64,000 nt of DNA from Motacilla alba alba (taxonomy: Eukaryota > Chordata > Aves > Passeriformes > Motacillidae), in the NCBI RefSeq assembly GCF_015832195.1, contig NC_052017.1, positions 13,468,790-13,532,789 on the forward strand, read 5' to 3'. Below the pieces are notes generated by a model. It was not told the origin of the DNA. It did no database searches and saw nothing but the letters and a program-made list of their open reading frames with translations. This document shows, piece after piece, positions 44,182 to 57,750 of this stretch (positions are counted from its first letter, which is position 1; each line of letters opens with the position of its first letter). The position numbers and the translations under genes were made by a program.

Positions 44182-46385
44182 TAGGTGCCACACATCAGTC
44201 AATGCACCCTGTCAAAATCTGCCCTCGTGTTGCTTTTGTCATGGGAGATGGTTGTCCACATCAGTTGGAAAGGCAGAGCTGCATTTTTATTGATGGCTTT
44301 TTAAAGCCTTTATGGAGAACAGTATTGAACTCACTCAAATAAACCTGTTACAGAATGGGACAGGAAAATTGTTCTCTGCAGAGCACCTACATTTCTTCTC
44401 TTTCTTCAGATGGTTTGGAAGTTTGGAATCACTGTTGGCTATCGTTAGAATTAAATTCAAATTTTTAACGTAATCAGGTTTATTTGTCAAAGCTCTAGCA
44501 GATATGTTTGTGGAATACAACATTTCCAATCTATTTACAGCTGTTACAAAACTTCTAAAAGGCTACTCTTGTTGTAGCAAAAATGGATTAAAGCTCACGT
44601 GGATTCTAGTCCTACTGTAGTCCTGAACTTCAGTCTAAGCGGCTGAGATTTTTGATTAAGTATGGACCAAGTGAGCAAATTCTAAGCTTCACTCTTAAGT
44701 TACTTGTTGGGTTGTAGCTTATGATTTGTGCTCTTCCTGCAGTTACATTATCTGAACTGTGTCTTGCTTGTTTTTATGCTGAAACTGGGCAAAATTCTGG
44801 TTTCTGTTGATGGAGTTCTGAGTTCATTTGAAAACCGGAAGTTAAAACAGGAATGTAAACTGACATAAAGTAAAAACAGTGAAAGGCAGAATTCACGGGG
44901 GGTTTTTATGCTTTAACAGTGAAAATACACGTGTTTTCTTGGCTTACTATTGTAAACTTGTAGTTTTGCATTTTCTCAGCGTTACAAAAATTAACACTAA
45001 AATCCTAGTGCGAGACGTATTGTTCACTCCTTTGGAAGTTATTTATTTAGTTCATAGTAAAGCCATTAGTTTTGTTTTCTACCTCATTCTTTCCAGAAGA
45101 AAAATATTGAATTTTCAGTAAAATCAGCAAAGCAATGTCTTTGTGTGCAATGTTTGAGATCTGTATAGCTTCTACACGAGCAGTGGCACTCACCTTGCGT
45201 ATTCTGTTCTAGGTGGTAATGGAGTCATTTATATTTCAACTAAATGTCTAAAGCTCTTTGAGGACTGAGAGTATTGTACTTGACCCTCCACTTGATCTAT
45301 ATTAGAAATTTTCTTTACATAATATTGATAAATTTACATCCTCTAATATGACAACTAAGAAAATCTCAGCTGCATTGTGGAATGCGTACATTTTTACTAA
45401 TCAGTTGCACAGCTGCCTTTTTATTTTCTCAGTCACACTGTTCTCTTGCATTGTGTAAAAGGTCTGCTTTTCATAGTAAATATTTTATATATCCTGGGTA
45501 TATGTATGTTATTTCAGTGAACGAAGCAAAATCATGTTAAGAGATGACAGCATCTGTGTCCTTGGAATTTTTTACTCCTTAGCCTTATATTGGCTGGCAC
45601 TGTTGTACCCAGGTGCCTGACATTTCAGCACTTTTGTGCCTTTGGAAATCAAGATAGCTTGGTTGGATATGTCTGCCACGTGGTGACTCTCATGGCTGTT
45701 TTTGTTAGACCAAAGGCAGTGTTTCATGCTGGAGTTGAATGGCATCAATGTCACATCAACAAAAAAAAAGTTCTTTGATACAAACCTGGCACAGCAAAAT
45801 AGGAGACCTGTGTGACCCAGTTAACTCTGTGTGGTGGCTGATAAAAGAGCCAGGAGAGTGAGTAAAGTGGTAGATAATGGAGTACCAGGGGAATCTGATG
45901 TTAATCAGGTGGGTAGGACTGAAGAGCAGTGCAGTAGTTTTGTACATTCAGGCTGCTCCTGGAGCACGGAGGGTCCCGGCTCTCACAGCTGGATCATGCT
46001 GTGACAAAAGGAAAGACCCAGCACACACAATGGGCCTGAGCAAAGGGATAAAATGCAAGTAAGGTACCAGAAATGGGGCATGAAAAACCAACCTGAGTCC
46101 TGTGATAAAGGGGGCCACATTTGACAAGAAACACCCAGAAAGAAATATTTAATTCAGATGTAAACATATTATTATTTGCTGTAAGTTTACTCTGAAATAC
46201 CTGTCTGGGGGTTTGAGGCTCTCTCTCCTTACATCTTTATCAACAAGAGAGCTATGGAGATTGTGAATCCCCCTGCTTCCACGAGACCTTCTGGGAGTGT
46301 TGCAGTGATGTGCACAATCTCAGGCTCAAAGTTACTTCTCCCAGAAGCTGGCTCTGTACTTTGAGCCTAGTGTTGAGAGAGTGTG

Positions 46386-46444
46386 TCACAGAATCGTGTA
46401 ACAAATGGTTTGGATTGGAATGGATTTTAAAGATCACCTGGTTG
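46386..46444 (-). mobile_element. CR1 LINE 3'-end remnant
   Basis: TCACAGAATCGTGTAACAAA, then TGGTTTGGATTGGAATGG and TTTTAAAGATCACCTGGTTG follow the reverse complement of the CR1 3' terminus for about 60 bp. A short, diverged remnant on the minus strand. Confidence 0.75.
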
Positions 46445-48253
46445 GGCATGGAGGAGGTGTAACAGCTGTGAGGGAGCAGCTTTCAGTCATCCTTGAGGTG
46501 TGGGAGGGGTATCTTGGAGCTTGACCTTTGTAATGATCAGTGTGAGAGCCTGGATTATGGCTGAGATACCTTCCCAAAGGCTGCTCTGTCTTTTACAGGC
46601 TTTATCTTAGATATACTAAGAAAGCATTGTCTGAACATTGTTCTAAGGATCAGTTGTCATCATGTGGACCTGAAGTGTTGTTAACTCTTTTTTCGTCTCC
46701 TTGTCTGTAGAATACCCATCTCCTCACCCCATGTGCATTGCAACCTCTTTCTTGCTATCCCTTTCCAGCAGTGAGACTTTCCTCTTTCACTGGCCTGTGA
46801 TGCCCCTTTTGACACCAAGCATCCAAGTGCCTCTGCTCAGGGCTCTTCTCCATCTCTGTTCTCTGCAGTCTGATTTATCCTGATAAAGCTGCAAGAAATT
46901 TGATGAGAAATAGTTGGTTGCAGTTCTGCATCCTTAAAATATTGTGTACATGAGTGTTCACCCGTGGTGAGCGTTACTTTCAGCGTGTTTTACTTCTTCT
47001 CCCTCCCATCTTTTCCTTCCTTCTGGATGATTCAGAGGTTACCTGAGTAGAGACAGTTGCTTCCAGCCTTTGTGGATGGAAAGGGAAATCACTCAGTGTG
47101 TTACCCTTGTGCTGAACTGCCAGGAGCTGGTAATGGCCAGGCTGTCTCAAATCTCTAGCACGTTCATATTAAAAGCAGCATTGTTTATATGGGAAATGTT
47201 ATTTCTGTTGAAGTTTGGTGCTTAGTGCCAAACAAAATTTGACATTTAAGTATGTCCAAAAGGTTATTTAAAAGTCTGTTACGAGGGAGCCTATAACAAA
47301 ATGTCCCATAATAGTTTGCATACCACTGCTGAACACTTATGACAATTTTTTTTTTAACTTGCAAGAGAATTACTGTGGCTGTGTGTGAGGCCTTGTCAGG
47401 GTTTGTTTTCCTTTAATATTCCCTCAACTTCTCTATTACTTTCATCAACACATACCACCAACTGTTGTAAGTTTAACTGTACCATGGCAAATAGTGATTA
47501 GCAGAGTGGAGGACAAGTATGTCAACTGCTCATCAGTGTAGATGGATAGTAGAAAACAGTGGGAAGTACATGATGATTCCTTAAACTTTGTGTGTGCATT
47601 TCTCTAAATAGAAAGTAGATCATATAATGTCAAAATACAGCAAAGGAGAAAAAGATATTAACTCACTCATTGGAAACATGCACAGCTAGATATGTGTAAG
47701 TGACAATGTTTTATCCAATTTTACCGACAATGGCTATTAAAAAAATCCAGCCTGTAAATAGCAAATGCTACTCAAATATATCCTTACAGGACTTGAAACT
47801 GGTTTAGAACTACTTTAATGCAGATTTGTATTGCATCAGGATTCAGTCATTAATGGATATTGGTGAGGTTTAGAGGGGAAAGTGTTGCTTGGTTGGTTGG
47901 TTTGGTTTTTGGTGATTATATCAGTTACGAACGTAACGCTAAAAGGAGTTGTTTTCTGCTCTTTATCCTGGAGAATCAGAGTAGATTGTCTTTCTTAACA
48001 GAGGAGTTTATTGCTCAGAAGAAAGGAAGCTCTAGCAATAAATAATAACTAACTAAATAAGTTGGAAGAGATTGATGATCAACCTAGCTCCATATACATG
48101 AGCTGCCCTTGTGACATCAGCTCCATCCAGTGCACTGACAGCGAATAGAGACAGGCTGCTAAGAAGTTTTTCACTTCTATGTTAGGCATTGATGGAGTGA
48201 AGCAGAGGTGGAATGTATAATCTATGTTTATTTTACCATTTGGGAAAGAGGTG

Positions 48254-48300
48254 TCTCAAGAACATAGTTCTTGAGAATAAGGCTTTCAGCTTAGCTGAAA
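48254..48300. repeat. two adjacent palindromes
   Basis: First hairpin: TCTCAAGAAC (48254-48263), 3-nt loop, GTTCTTGAGA (48267-48276). Second: TTTCAGCT (48284-48291), 1 nt, AGCTGAAA (48293-48300). Both have perfect arms and lie within 47 bp. Confidence 0.85.
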
Positions 48301-51300
48301 AATGCCTCTAGTATGTTTTGCATTACACAGAAGAGAAGCTGAACAACTGATCAATACTGCTTTTCATGTAGATGACAAGGATGCCATACAGTGGGGCTTT
48401 ATGGCAATCACCTGACATCCACAGCTGAGCACGATGTTGAAAGACAACTCCTAATGGCTGTCACTCTTTAATCATTTCCCACCAAGAGTGCATTGTCCTG
48501 AAATAAAATTGAAATAAAATAGGCACTGTGCTGCTGTAAATCTAAATAGCTTGAAAATAGTAGGTTAGACTCCTCCAGCTTGCTGAGGACATTTTAATGG
48601 AAACATAAATACCATAATCATATGCTTTTTGCATGCATTTTGCCATTAAAAGAAAAAACCTTCATTTTAGAAGGGAGACCTTTATGAACTGGTTTATTTT
48701 CTATCAGAAGTGGAATCAAGTTATGTCAAAGGAATATCTGGGAACTGAAAATAACCCCACTTCCTTTAACTGTCATCTGCTCAGTGCAAAGAGGCAAGAT
48801 TTTTTTTTTTCAGGTCAGGTCACATACTTCCCTTGCTGCTTTTCCAAAAAGAATGGGAGAACATTTTATTAAGTTGTTAACTTTGATTCTCTCAGTAATA
48901 TCTTTGTGCTTAAATTGGCATGAGAGTAATGAAACCTGGAAACTGCATAGAAACACTCTGATATAATAAAAGAATATGTAAAATGTGAAATAAGCAGACT
49001 CTGTCTTTCTAGTGTATATAAAACAACTCTTAGCAATAGCAGAATGGGTCATGAAAGCTATGAAATACCATATTGCTGTGCTTGGATAAATATTTGTTAA
49101 AAAAGCAGGCTCTTGTGCAGCTATATTAAACTTCTTTATTAGTAGTGTCAGTCACAGGAGTGTTCTTAAGTCTGTGGGATCATTCATGTGTAGGAATTTG
49201 AGCTTACTGCCAGGCCCACCAGAGATAGAGATAGGAGTTATTACTTAGGGTGATGCATCCTGTAAATGCTAGGGTGTTTCTCAGAAGAAGAGATTTTTTG
49301 ATGGTTCTGGAAGTTGACTTGAAGAGCACTTTCGTGAAGGAAAAGGCCATGGCACTGCAAACCATCTATCCAGTGACATTTAAAACCTGCAGAGCTGTGC
49401 AGAGGGCTATATTGAATAAGATTATGAGTAAGCTCTTCCCTCCTACCTCTGTTTACTTCTCTTTGCTGTTTGGGAAGTGTTTTCCTATCTCCTGGATCCC
49501 TTGTTCTTCCCTGTTGATCACCCTCTGCCATCAGAGCCCTGCAGATACCATGCTTCAGGGGAAGGTACCACTCATGCTGGTGAATATGTTGAGAGTACTC
49601 AAGTTGCAAGCATTTCAGAGCAGGGACCTTCTTGTTTTGCAAACGCCATAAGTAATCAGTAATGTTTCAGAAATTAATAGTCACAGGTTTTAAATCCTTA
49701 CCTTCCAGTCAGTGTCACTCTTTTGTGGCATTACAAAGCTTCATTCCTGTGAGAATCTGACTTCTGGAAAGACTTTCCTGGCCTAGGAAACGGCACATAT
49801 ACCATTATGGAATAATCAGACTCTCCAAGGCAACTTGCCTGGGGAGCAATGGGTTAATGAACTGTTTGCAGTTCTCTAATGTGTAAAACTGAAAAAAATA
49901 CTTGGAAGTCATTGTGGTATTTTTCCTCCTCTGTCTGTGATAACCAAGAGAAGGATTAGTTAGAGCCTCTGTGAGACTCTTCATGGGGTTTAATTTCACT
50001 TTAGCGCTAACACATTGGGGTTTTTTGTCTCTCTACCCTTCATCCTATAAGCCAGTAATCCTTGCCCTCAGGACTGCCTAAAAATTAGCTTGGTCTCTCA
50101 TAGACCCATATATTTAGAACCCAATAGACACTATTAGCATTGGCATTTTATTATCTTAGGTTGGTTGTTTTCTTTTGTTCTTCCATCTTGATGGAATATA
50201 AGACAAGTTTTAATATAAATTCATGAGGATTTATGTAGGCTCCCTATTGTGAAAGTATGCAACTGCACTCCCCTGTTTGGGTTACCACTTTGGTGGAATA
50301 AATGGCAGACTTACAGTGAACTCTATTCAGGCCTCCCATTTTAATTACTTGGAAGTCCTGGTCTCTCTCTGAATAGATACCAAGCACTGATACTGTTGTG
50401 AGAAGCACGTCTCTCTCCACTTACCACAGTCTCACTGCAAGCCTGGTGGTTTCTCTTCCCCTCTGCTCCGGCCAGCTTGCCGGGCAATCTGAAGTGTGAC
50501 AGCTATTTGTTTGTTTTCACAAAAGCAGCTGGAGTTAGTGCCTCTACAAATGGTTGCAGTGGGCAAATGCAGAGAGAGATAAGAGAAGTGAACTTCCCTC
50601 TCTGGGTTACTGGAGCAGGAGGTGAAGAGGGGCCGCCCAAACGTGCCCTGCTCTGGGAGCCTGTGGATGGGCTCCCGGTGCTGGAAGCTGGGAGCATCTG
50701 CATAGCTGGGGGATTTTCAGTTCCTTTAAGTGCAGTTGACAGACTGTTTGTAAAAGGGGGGTCAAAATATATTGTGTCACTTCAACAATATCAATTTAAA
50801 TAATCTGTAACTGAATTGTGTGTAGTATTTTTTGTTGGTAAATTAGTACATATTGCACACAGATATAGATCAGTTGGGTGTTTTGTTGCTTGGATTAAAA
50901 AAGAGAAAAACCTTTACTTTTTTATTCAGATGGTAGTAGTTAATATTTAATTTAAAAAAAATGAAAAAGAAAACCATAATTATATATCCCAGTATGAAAA
51001 ACCATGATGCAAGAGCTATAAAAGGCCAGGTCTTGGGCATCAAATGGTTATTGTATGGCTTGAGATTGCAGTCCAAAAACCCAGCTGTGTGCATAACGTG
51101 CACATCTTTTTTTCCCACTAATGCCATCAATGCAACTTGAAGTTCTTTATCCTGAGAAAATTATGGGGAATATTTGAGTACACAAAGCTGAAAAAGCAAA
51201 GGCTTTCCATTCATTAAATCAAGTGTTTTGATCCTACCGGTGTAAAGTACTAAAATCTGTTCTTTGCAAGTCCTACTAACCAAAATTTGGATTGCAAACT

Positions 51301-54300
51301 GATGTTGTGCCTCACTTAAAACACCATAATTTAATCAGTTTAATTTGTTGTTGCTGTTGAATGTGGCCATTTCTAAATAGAATACAAATTTATGATCTTT
51401 TTGTCTTTTATGTCACTCCAGTAACCCATCTGTTCCTCTTTGGTGAAGGATTCAGGCTTCTCCTTTCCAAGCATTTGAAGAACGAGGGATTTTTCGTTTT
51501 AGATTTGTCTGGTTATGGGAGAAGGGTGGACAGGAAGAGCTTGGAGAGAGTCTTGTGTTTTCATGAAATCTTGACTTCTTACTTTCTTAAATTAAATATG
51601 CAATTTGAAGTTAGATCTTTAATGTAGTTTAATGGATGAACAGTAAAATGTTCTTCTAATATTGGAGGTTTTGAAAGGGTTTTCCTTCTTTTCTATCTTT
51701 ATGAATGATACCTTCTTCACAGATGAGACAAACTATATTTAACTACACTGTTTATCCTTATGGCCAGCCTTGTTTGTTTATGTGACCCACATATCATCCT
51801 GCTTATGGTCAAAGTACTTTGTCACAGGAGGAAGTGGTGGAGTCTAATTGTGGGGAGGAATCCTCTGCAGTGAACTTCAGGAAGGAAAATAGCATCACTT
51901 CATATAGCTTGCAAGGGGAAGTGGTTAATTCCTTTTAACATATTGTAAACTCATTGAATGAAACATACCACACTGGCAGCCCTGGAAACAGAAATTGCTG
52001 AAAGATCTCATTTCAGTTTGTTCTTGGTTGGAAAGCTGAAAAACAGTGCTTTTCCACTCATCACTCAGAAAACAGTGTACATTCCTGCAGCCTTGTACTT
52101 CATGCTATATTGTTAAAGAATTGGTTTATAAGGTGTTTGAAATCTTGTTCCTTAAGGCTCAAACATTGTGATGTGAAACATTGAAAGGTTTATTGCATGA
52201 CCTATTTTATATGATTAGTTATTTCTGAAGAACATCAGACTTATTTCTAAAATCAGACTTACTTGCCATGAAATTTTTTTCATTCTTTAAAATACTAGTG
52301 GCATTTAAATAGCTTTTCAATTTGATGTATTCATAGCACTCTTTCTTACATGACGGTTATATCAAATGTTATTATGGTAAATAGATGACATATTTGTAAT
52401 GGATAGGTAATTTCATCTACCCAGAGTTTAGACAGTGATATAACGTATAAAACTTAATTTATGAAAGAAAAAGCAGAGGAGCAGATTTTGCTTCATTTTA
52501 ATTTGTGTATATAGTTTTGTAACAATGCATGGCATGCCTGAGCTGCATTGCTTTCTGTAATGAAATGTCTTTTGTGTGCAACGATTCACAGTTTAATACA
52601 GCCTTCCCTCATTCCTAGCTTTCCATTTAAAAGGAAACACAGTACAAATGGGGATGAAAAGAGAACACATAATTTCTACTCCCGACATTTAAAAAAACCA
52701 ATTAGAATTAGACTTCAAGGGATGTGAGAACTAATGTCCCTCAGACTTTTCATTTCCACTTATCTTTGGCATGGGAAGAGCTCTGACCTGGCAAACAAAG
52801 AAGACAGAAAATATTAGCATCGGTCTTTATTTCCCAAGACGTAGTTCATGGCTCATTAACAGTGGTAGTATCTGTTACTATGCTGCAGAGAAAACAAGCA
52901 GAAGTTGCCTGTTGTTACTTTGTAATTGTGTTAGTAGATACAGTGTGAAAAAAAAAGAAAGAAAAAAGGAGAAAAAGAAGGTTTAGCTGTGTATCATTTT
53001 GTACATTAACTTAAACTGTGCTGTGTCTGCCAGCTTAAGATAAACCCTATGCATATTGGCTAAAATGTCAAATTAACCCACCCATTTTTAGGATTGCTAA
53101 ATGCCCATCAAGGAATGGAGGGTTGTGCTGAAGCTATTTTAATTAGCAAAGTGTGATTTAAAGATTGCTAAAATCAAAAAGAGCGTATTCATTTTTCATC
53201 AATAATAATTTTTCTTAATATTTCATCAAAACCTGCTGATTCAGAGACCACCTTCTGGGCTTTGATTCATTAGGACTGCAGACATAATTTAATTTTTTCC
53301 CCTTTCCTCAATCTGTGATATGCTCTTTCATCTTTGAGACATTGTTAAGATGTTTCTAACATTCACAGATTGCTAATTGATCCAACTTTTTTTAAAACTG
53401 TACCTAAGACAGAGGCTTCTTTTCTGTGGAAACAATTTTCCATGCATTTGCTTTTATTAGTGTTTTTTTCAATCTCTACATCTGATAAAAGTTCTCCAAC
53501 AGACATTGAAAATTGAGGACATGTGTGGTTTTATATATGGCAAGTGAGGCAAAAATATTAGAGACGTGATAGAGGGAATTTAAAAGAGTTGGTAGAGTTC
53601 TTAAGATTGTGCAGTTACTCCATGAGGCCTTTGTAGTTCATCTAGAACTAACTTGGTATTAAAACAGTGCTGTAAGTAATGTTTTTTGTCTAAATCTTTG
53701 GGGAATCATGGAGAAGAGCAATTATGGGAATTTATTCATATATATATGAAGGCATTATATGAAAGGACGTACAATTAAAAGAAATTGCTCCTTTCACTTT
53801 AGTAGGGCTGTTCATCTAAGTTTTGTCTACATTATCATACTCTGGTAATTTCTAGTCCCCAAATGCACTTCTCTTACTATTTTAAGTTGAGCTTCATAAC
53901 CTGTTTCTTCTTGGAAGATTTCCCTGCAGAGAAGTATCTGGAAAACTTTCCATTTGGGTGTCTTGTTAGAGCAGCAAGGGCTGGTTACTCAGCATGGTGG
54001 GTTGGAGCAGTCCAGGCACTGTGGGCTGTACCCTGAACCTTTTCTGTGAGTGGCTGGAAAACCACCACAGTATTTCCTTTGCTCATCTCAGTTGTGAAAT
54101 GTGTCACACTGGGTGGGTGCACTTGATTCTGTGAAGGTACAGTGAATTAGAGAAGGGCCATCTTTTTCTTTTCTTTCGTGAGGCCATTTTCCTCAACTCA
54201 GTCTAATTAGAATTTCAGGAACGTCCTCGACGTCTTGCTTAGATGGCCAGAGCTAAGTTGTTTGTCCTGTGAAGCCACACTGAAGAGTTCATGCAGACTG

Positions 54301-54661
54301 AATTTCATTAGCTTTCATTAGTTGCACTGCTCTGCTGTAGTTAAAATTGCTGCAGCTCAAGATGTCAGAATTTAGCAGGAAAATAGGCAAAGCCAACATA
54401 CCATTCAGTGTCAGAAATAATCCTACTTTATTGGAGCTCATACGTTTTTTATTATTCCTTCTCATGGCCCAGATGCCTCAATCTTTTATGTAGCTTGTCA
54501 TATATGTGTGTCCACATTCAGTAGAGCACATGCCCATGTGCAGAATGAAATGCAGCTACAAGGATGTGTTTTGCTGTGACAGAATTTTTATGTGCATGTG
54601 CTTATGTCTGTCTGTATGTTTTTGTATTTAGAAAATCTCTAAAAATTCCTCTGCTCCAGAG

Positions 54662-54832
54662 GAAGTGACCTCCAGAAGTCATCTGGTCCAACCCCCTGCT
54701 CAGAGTGGGTTTGGTCAGGTCAAGTTGCTCAGGGCTGCAGTTGTGTCCTGAATATCTCTGAGGATGGAGATTTCATTTAGCTCCCTGGGTGCCTGTTCTA
54801 CTATTTGATCAGCTTCACGCTAGCTAGAAAAA
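54662..54832 (-). mobile_element. CR1 LINE 3'-region fragment
   Basis: GTGACCTCCAGAAGTCATCT, GGTCCAACCCCCTGCTCAGA, GTCAAGTTGCTCAGGGCTGC and GAATATCTCTGAGGATGGAG follow the reverse complement of the CR1 3' region in correct order, then CTCCCTGGGTGCCTGTTCTA. Minus-strand element, about 170 bp, without the terminal repeats. Confidence 0.88.
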
Positions 54833-57721
54833 CAAAGGCAAAGAGAAAAAGCTTTTTATATCAGAATTTCCTGTGCTCCTGTTTGTGTCCATTTTCTCTC
54901 ATTCTAATGCTGTGCAACTCAGAGAGGAGTCTGGTGTGTGTGTGAAAAATAAACTAAAAAAAGCAACCGAAATGAAGGAATCGCTTAATGTAATATTTGG
55001 AATATGATACAAGAGATTCAACTTTTTCAGGCATCAAAAGAAATTTTAAAATAATAATGATTACCTTACAAATTAATTGTTATCATTGAACTTCTCCTTG
55101 AATGGTTGTCAGTGTTGGCTTTTTTACCTATTGTATTTTTATATTTCAGAATACACTTAATTACGTCTTGTTTCTCCCAAATTATTTTGAAAACATGTAT
55201 TTTTTTATCTACTGCACTCTCAAAACTTGAATAATAAGTCTTAGAACCCAGTATAACTCTTGATTCATCTTTAAATAAAGGAACCTGCATAGGAAGTTGC
55301 CTTTTGTCCTTTAATTCACAGGTTTTGTGTATGCTTACAGCATTCAGCTCCACCAAAAATGATGCATCTTAAAGTACCCTTAAAACTTACTCAGAGCTGC
55401 GTGTGTTGTTGGATTGCTCTTTATACCCACTTAGTTCTGCTAGGGCAGGATTGCTGCTGTGTGGGACGTGTGGCTCTGACAGCCTTTCTTTTGCTAAAGG
55501 ATTTTCTGTGTTTCTCTTTTAACACTGAGGTTCTGCAGCTCATCTGCACAATTTCCTGGAAAAAAAGAGATCATAACTCCCAAACAAATGATACTGTGTT
55601 GGCAGTGAAACAGAGGCTTCTGAGCATTTCTCAAAGTCCTGCTTGCAATGTTCATTTTGAGGTAGAATTTGCAGATGGTGAGTGCGTTGCAGGAATGGAG
55701 GCTCAGGAGACGCTGGATCTCCTGTGGAGCTGAAGGGCCACACCAGAGGAGATGGGGGAAATGAAGCAACTCTCCTGTAGAGATCAGGAGCACTGCAGGA
55801 TGGAGATCAGGGAGAGGAAGCTGCCTGCTGAGCTTGCTGGGACAAAGGGGAGCCAGCTAACCTCTCACCTGCAGGGAAAAAAAATATAGAAAAATCAACT
55901 GCCGTCCTTGTAAGCACAGGTGAGGAGTAGGATGGTCTGTGCAGGGTTATCTTTCATCTAGAGAGTATATTTGCAAGGACCCTGAGGAACTCCATAACCT
56001 TTAATGGGACTTGTAGTTGATATAACTACACCTTCACCCCTCAGCTGATCCCCTCCCCACTCCCTGCACTGACGCCTGTGCAGTGACACACTGCTGCTCT
56101 TCAATTGCACATAAATCAGGGCCAGAGAGTGGAGACAAGCCAGGACAGTATGGAAGGAGAATTTAAGTGTAAAACGTAATTACCTGGGCTGGAACATGGC
56201 CAGGGCACCAAGGTTAACACCTGTATGCTGGTGAGAACTGCCTGTTGATATTCTTCCAGAAACCATTTTCTACAGAGTTACAGAGAAGATCTTGTTAGTC
56301 ACTTGGTCTGATCTCCTCAACACAAAATTGGTTCTTACTGTCGTGTATTCTGTCACTTGTGTAGTGCACATTGAAATGGGGTGTGTTCAGCAGCATTATG
56401 TGGGCTCTTTCTCTTAGAGCTCTTTTTTGAGAAGACAATTGCCTGATATTTAATCTGGGTTGGTTTTTTTTTTTTTGTTTTATTGGCTCCATGTTCTCTT
56501 GAATGTACTAAGGTCTACAACAGAAAGACTTAAACCACCTGAGATTCATGGTACCTGGGCGTGTCCCTTGAGATACTAAGAAAGGAGGAAAAAAATATTT
56601 TGATAAATATTTGTGTTCCTCAGTCACAAAACAGCAAGTTAACTGCTGCACCAGAAAAGACACAAAGCATTACCATCTTCCTTTCCTTCTTTGTTCATAG
56701 ACAAATGGAATATCACTCCTTTTGTGTGTTTAGTTTAGTAGTATTTTTAATATTTTACCCTCTTATTTCATTATTCCATCTTCAGTCAATTTTTTTTTCT
56801 CTGGGTAGAACACAGGAGTGCCATTTCAAGCAACTCAACAGTCACATCCTTCATCATTCTGCCTGAGCTACTCAAACCTTCTGAGGCAATTCTGAGAGCA
56901 GAGCTGCCTCTAGTCATTCAAGAACTCTGAAAAGTGGCTTTAGATTTCTTTCTCAGTTAGGTATTAATCATGTCTTAAAATCCTCCATATTTTCATCTGA
57001 AGGTAGCTATCTCTTGAACACATATCTCACTAGTAGGAGGAGAAATACATTTTGTTCTGTTCTTGACCTTGTTCTTGATGGGTGTTTTTCATTCGTAAGA
57101 AGCCTACAGCATTGCAGAGGTTCTGCACAGTCTGTCCTGATTTCATATTATGCCTGTCAGTGTTACCTGAGCATCTTTCAGAGGAGGTCTGCAGGACATT
57201 GTTTCTATTTGTCATGTGAGGCTGAATGTGGACATCCAGAAGGAAAACTTGTCATTCCTACAGATTGAGCCAAGTCTTGGTAGCTGTGGCTGCAATATTT
57301 TATTCCTTACAGACGAGCACTGAAAAGGATTCTGCACATTCAGCAGCTGGGTACACAATCTAGCATTCAAGTTAAGCAGTGTAAGATCGGATTTTTATTT
57401 TTTGTTGTTATTGGTTTTGTGGTTGATAGTAAAATGATCATTAATATTTCACTGGAATTTATTATAAAAGAGAATTATATTGTAATGTTAGAGGGAAATG
57501 TTGAACCTTTTATGTGATTTTAAATTGCTGTGTATCTAGTCTGACAAATTGTGCTAGTGTATAGGAAATAAAAGGAACTAAGAAAAGTTAAACTCATGTG
57601 AGCAGAAGAAGGCAATTTTATACAGTAAATAAATACAATATTAGGAAGGATGGCATGAGGGAAGTTTTGATGTGAGAGGAACATGTCAAAACAGGAGGAT
57701 ATTAAAGTTAGAAGCATCATG

Positions 57722-57750
57722 TTAGTCCTCAGTTGGAAGCTGAGGACTAA
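57722..57750. repeat. perfect 11-bp hairpin
   Basis: TTAGTCCTCAG (57722-57732) and its exact reverse complement CTGAGGACTAA (57740-57750) flank a 7-nt loop. No following T-run and no known RNA family is evident. Confidence 0.85.

Noticed and set aside
49241..49651. Open frames of 133 codons on both strands over the same DNA
   Set aside because: No recognisable protein on either strand, no splice sites in a fitting phase; mirrored open frames arise by chance.
55359..55733. 124-codon + strand open frame
   Set aside because: Cys/Leu-rich with no known domain, crossed by opposing open frames; no PARD3-compatible splice borders seen.
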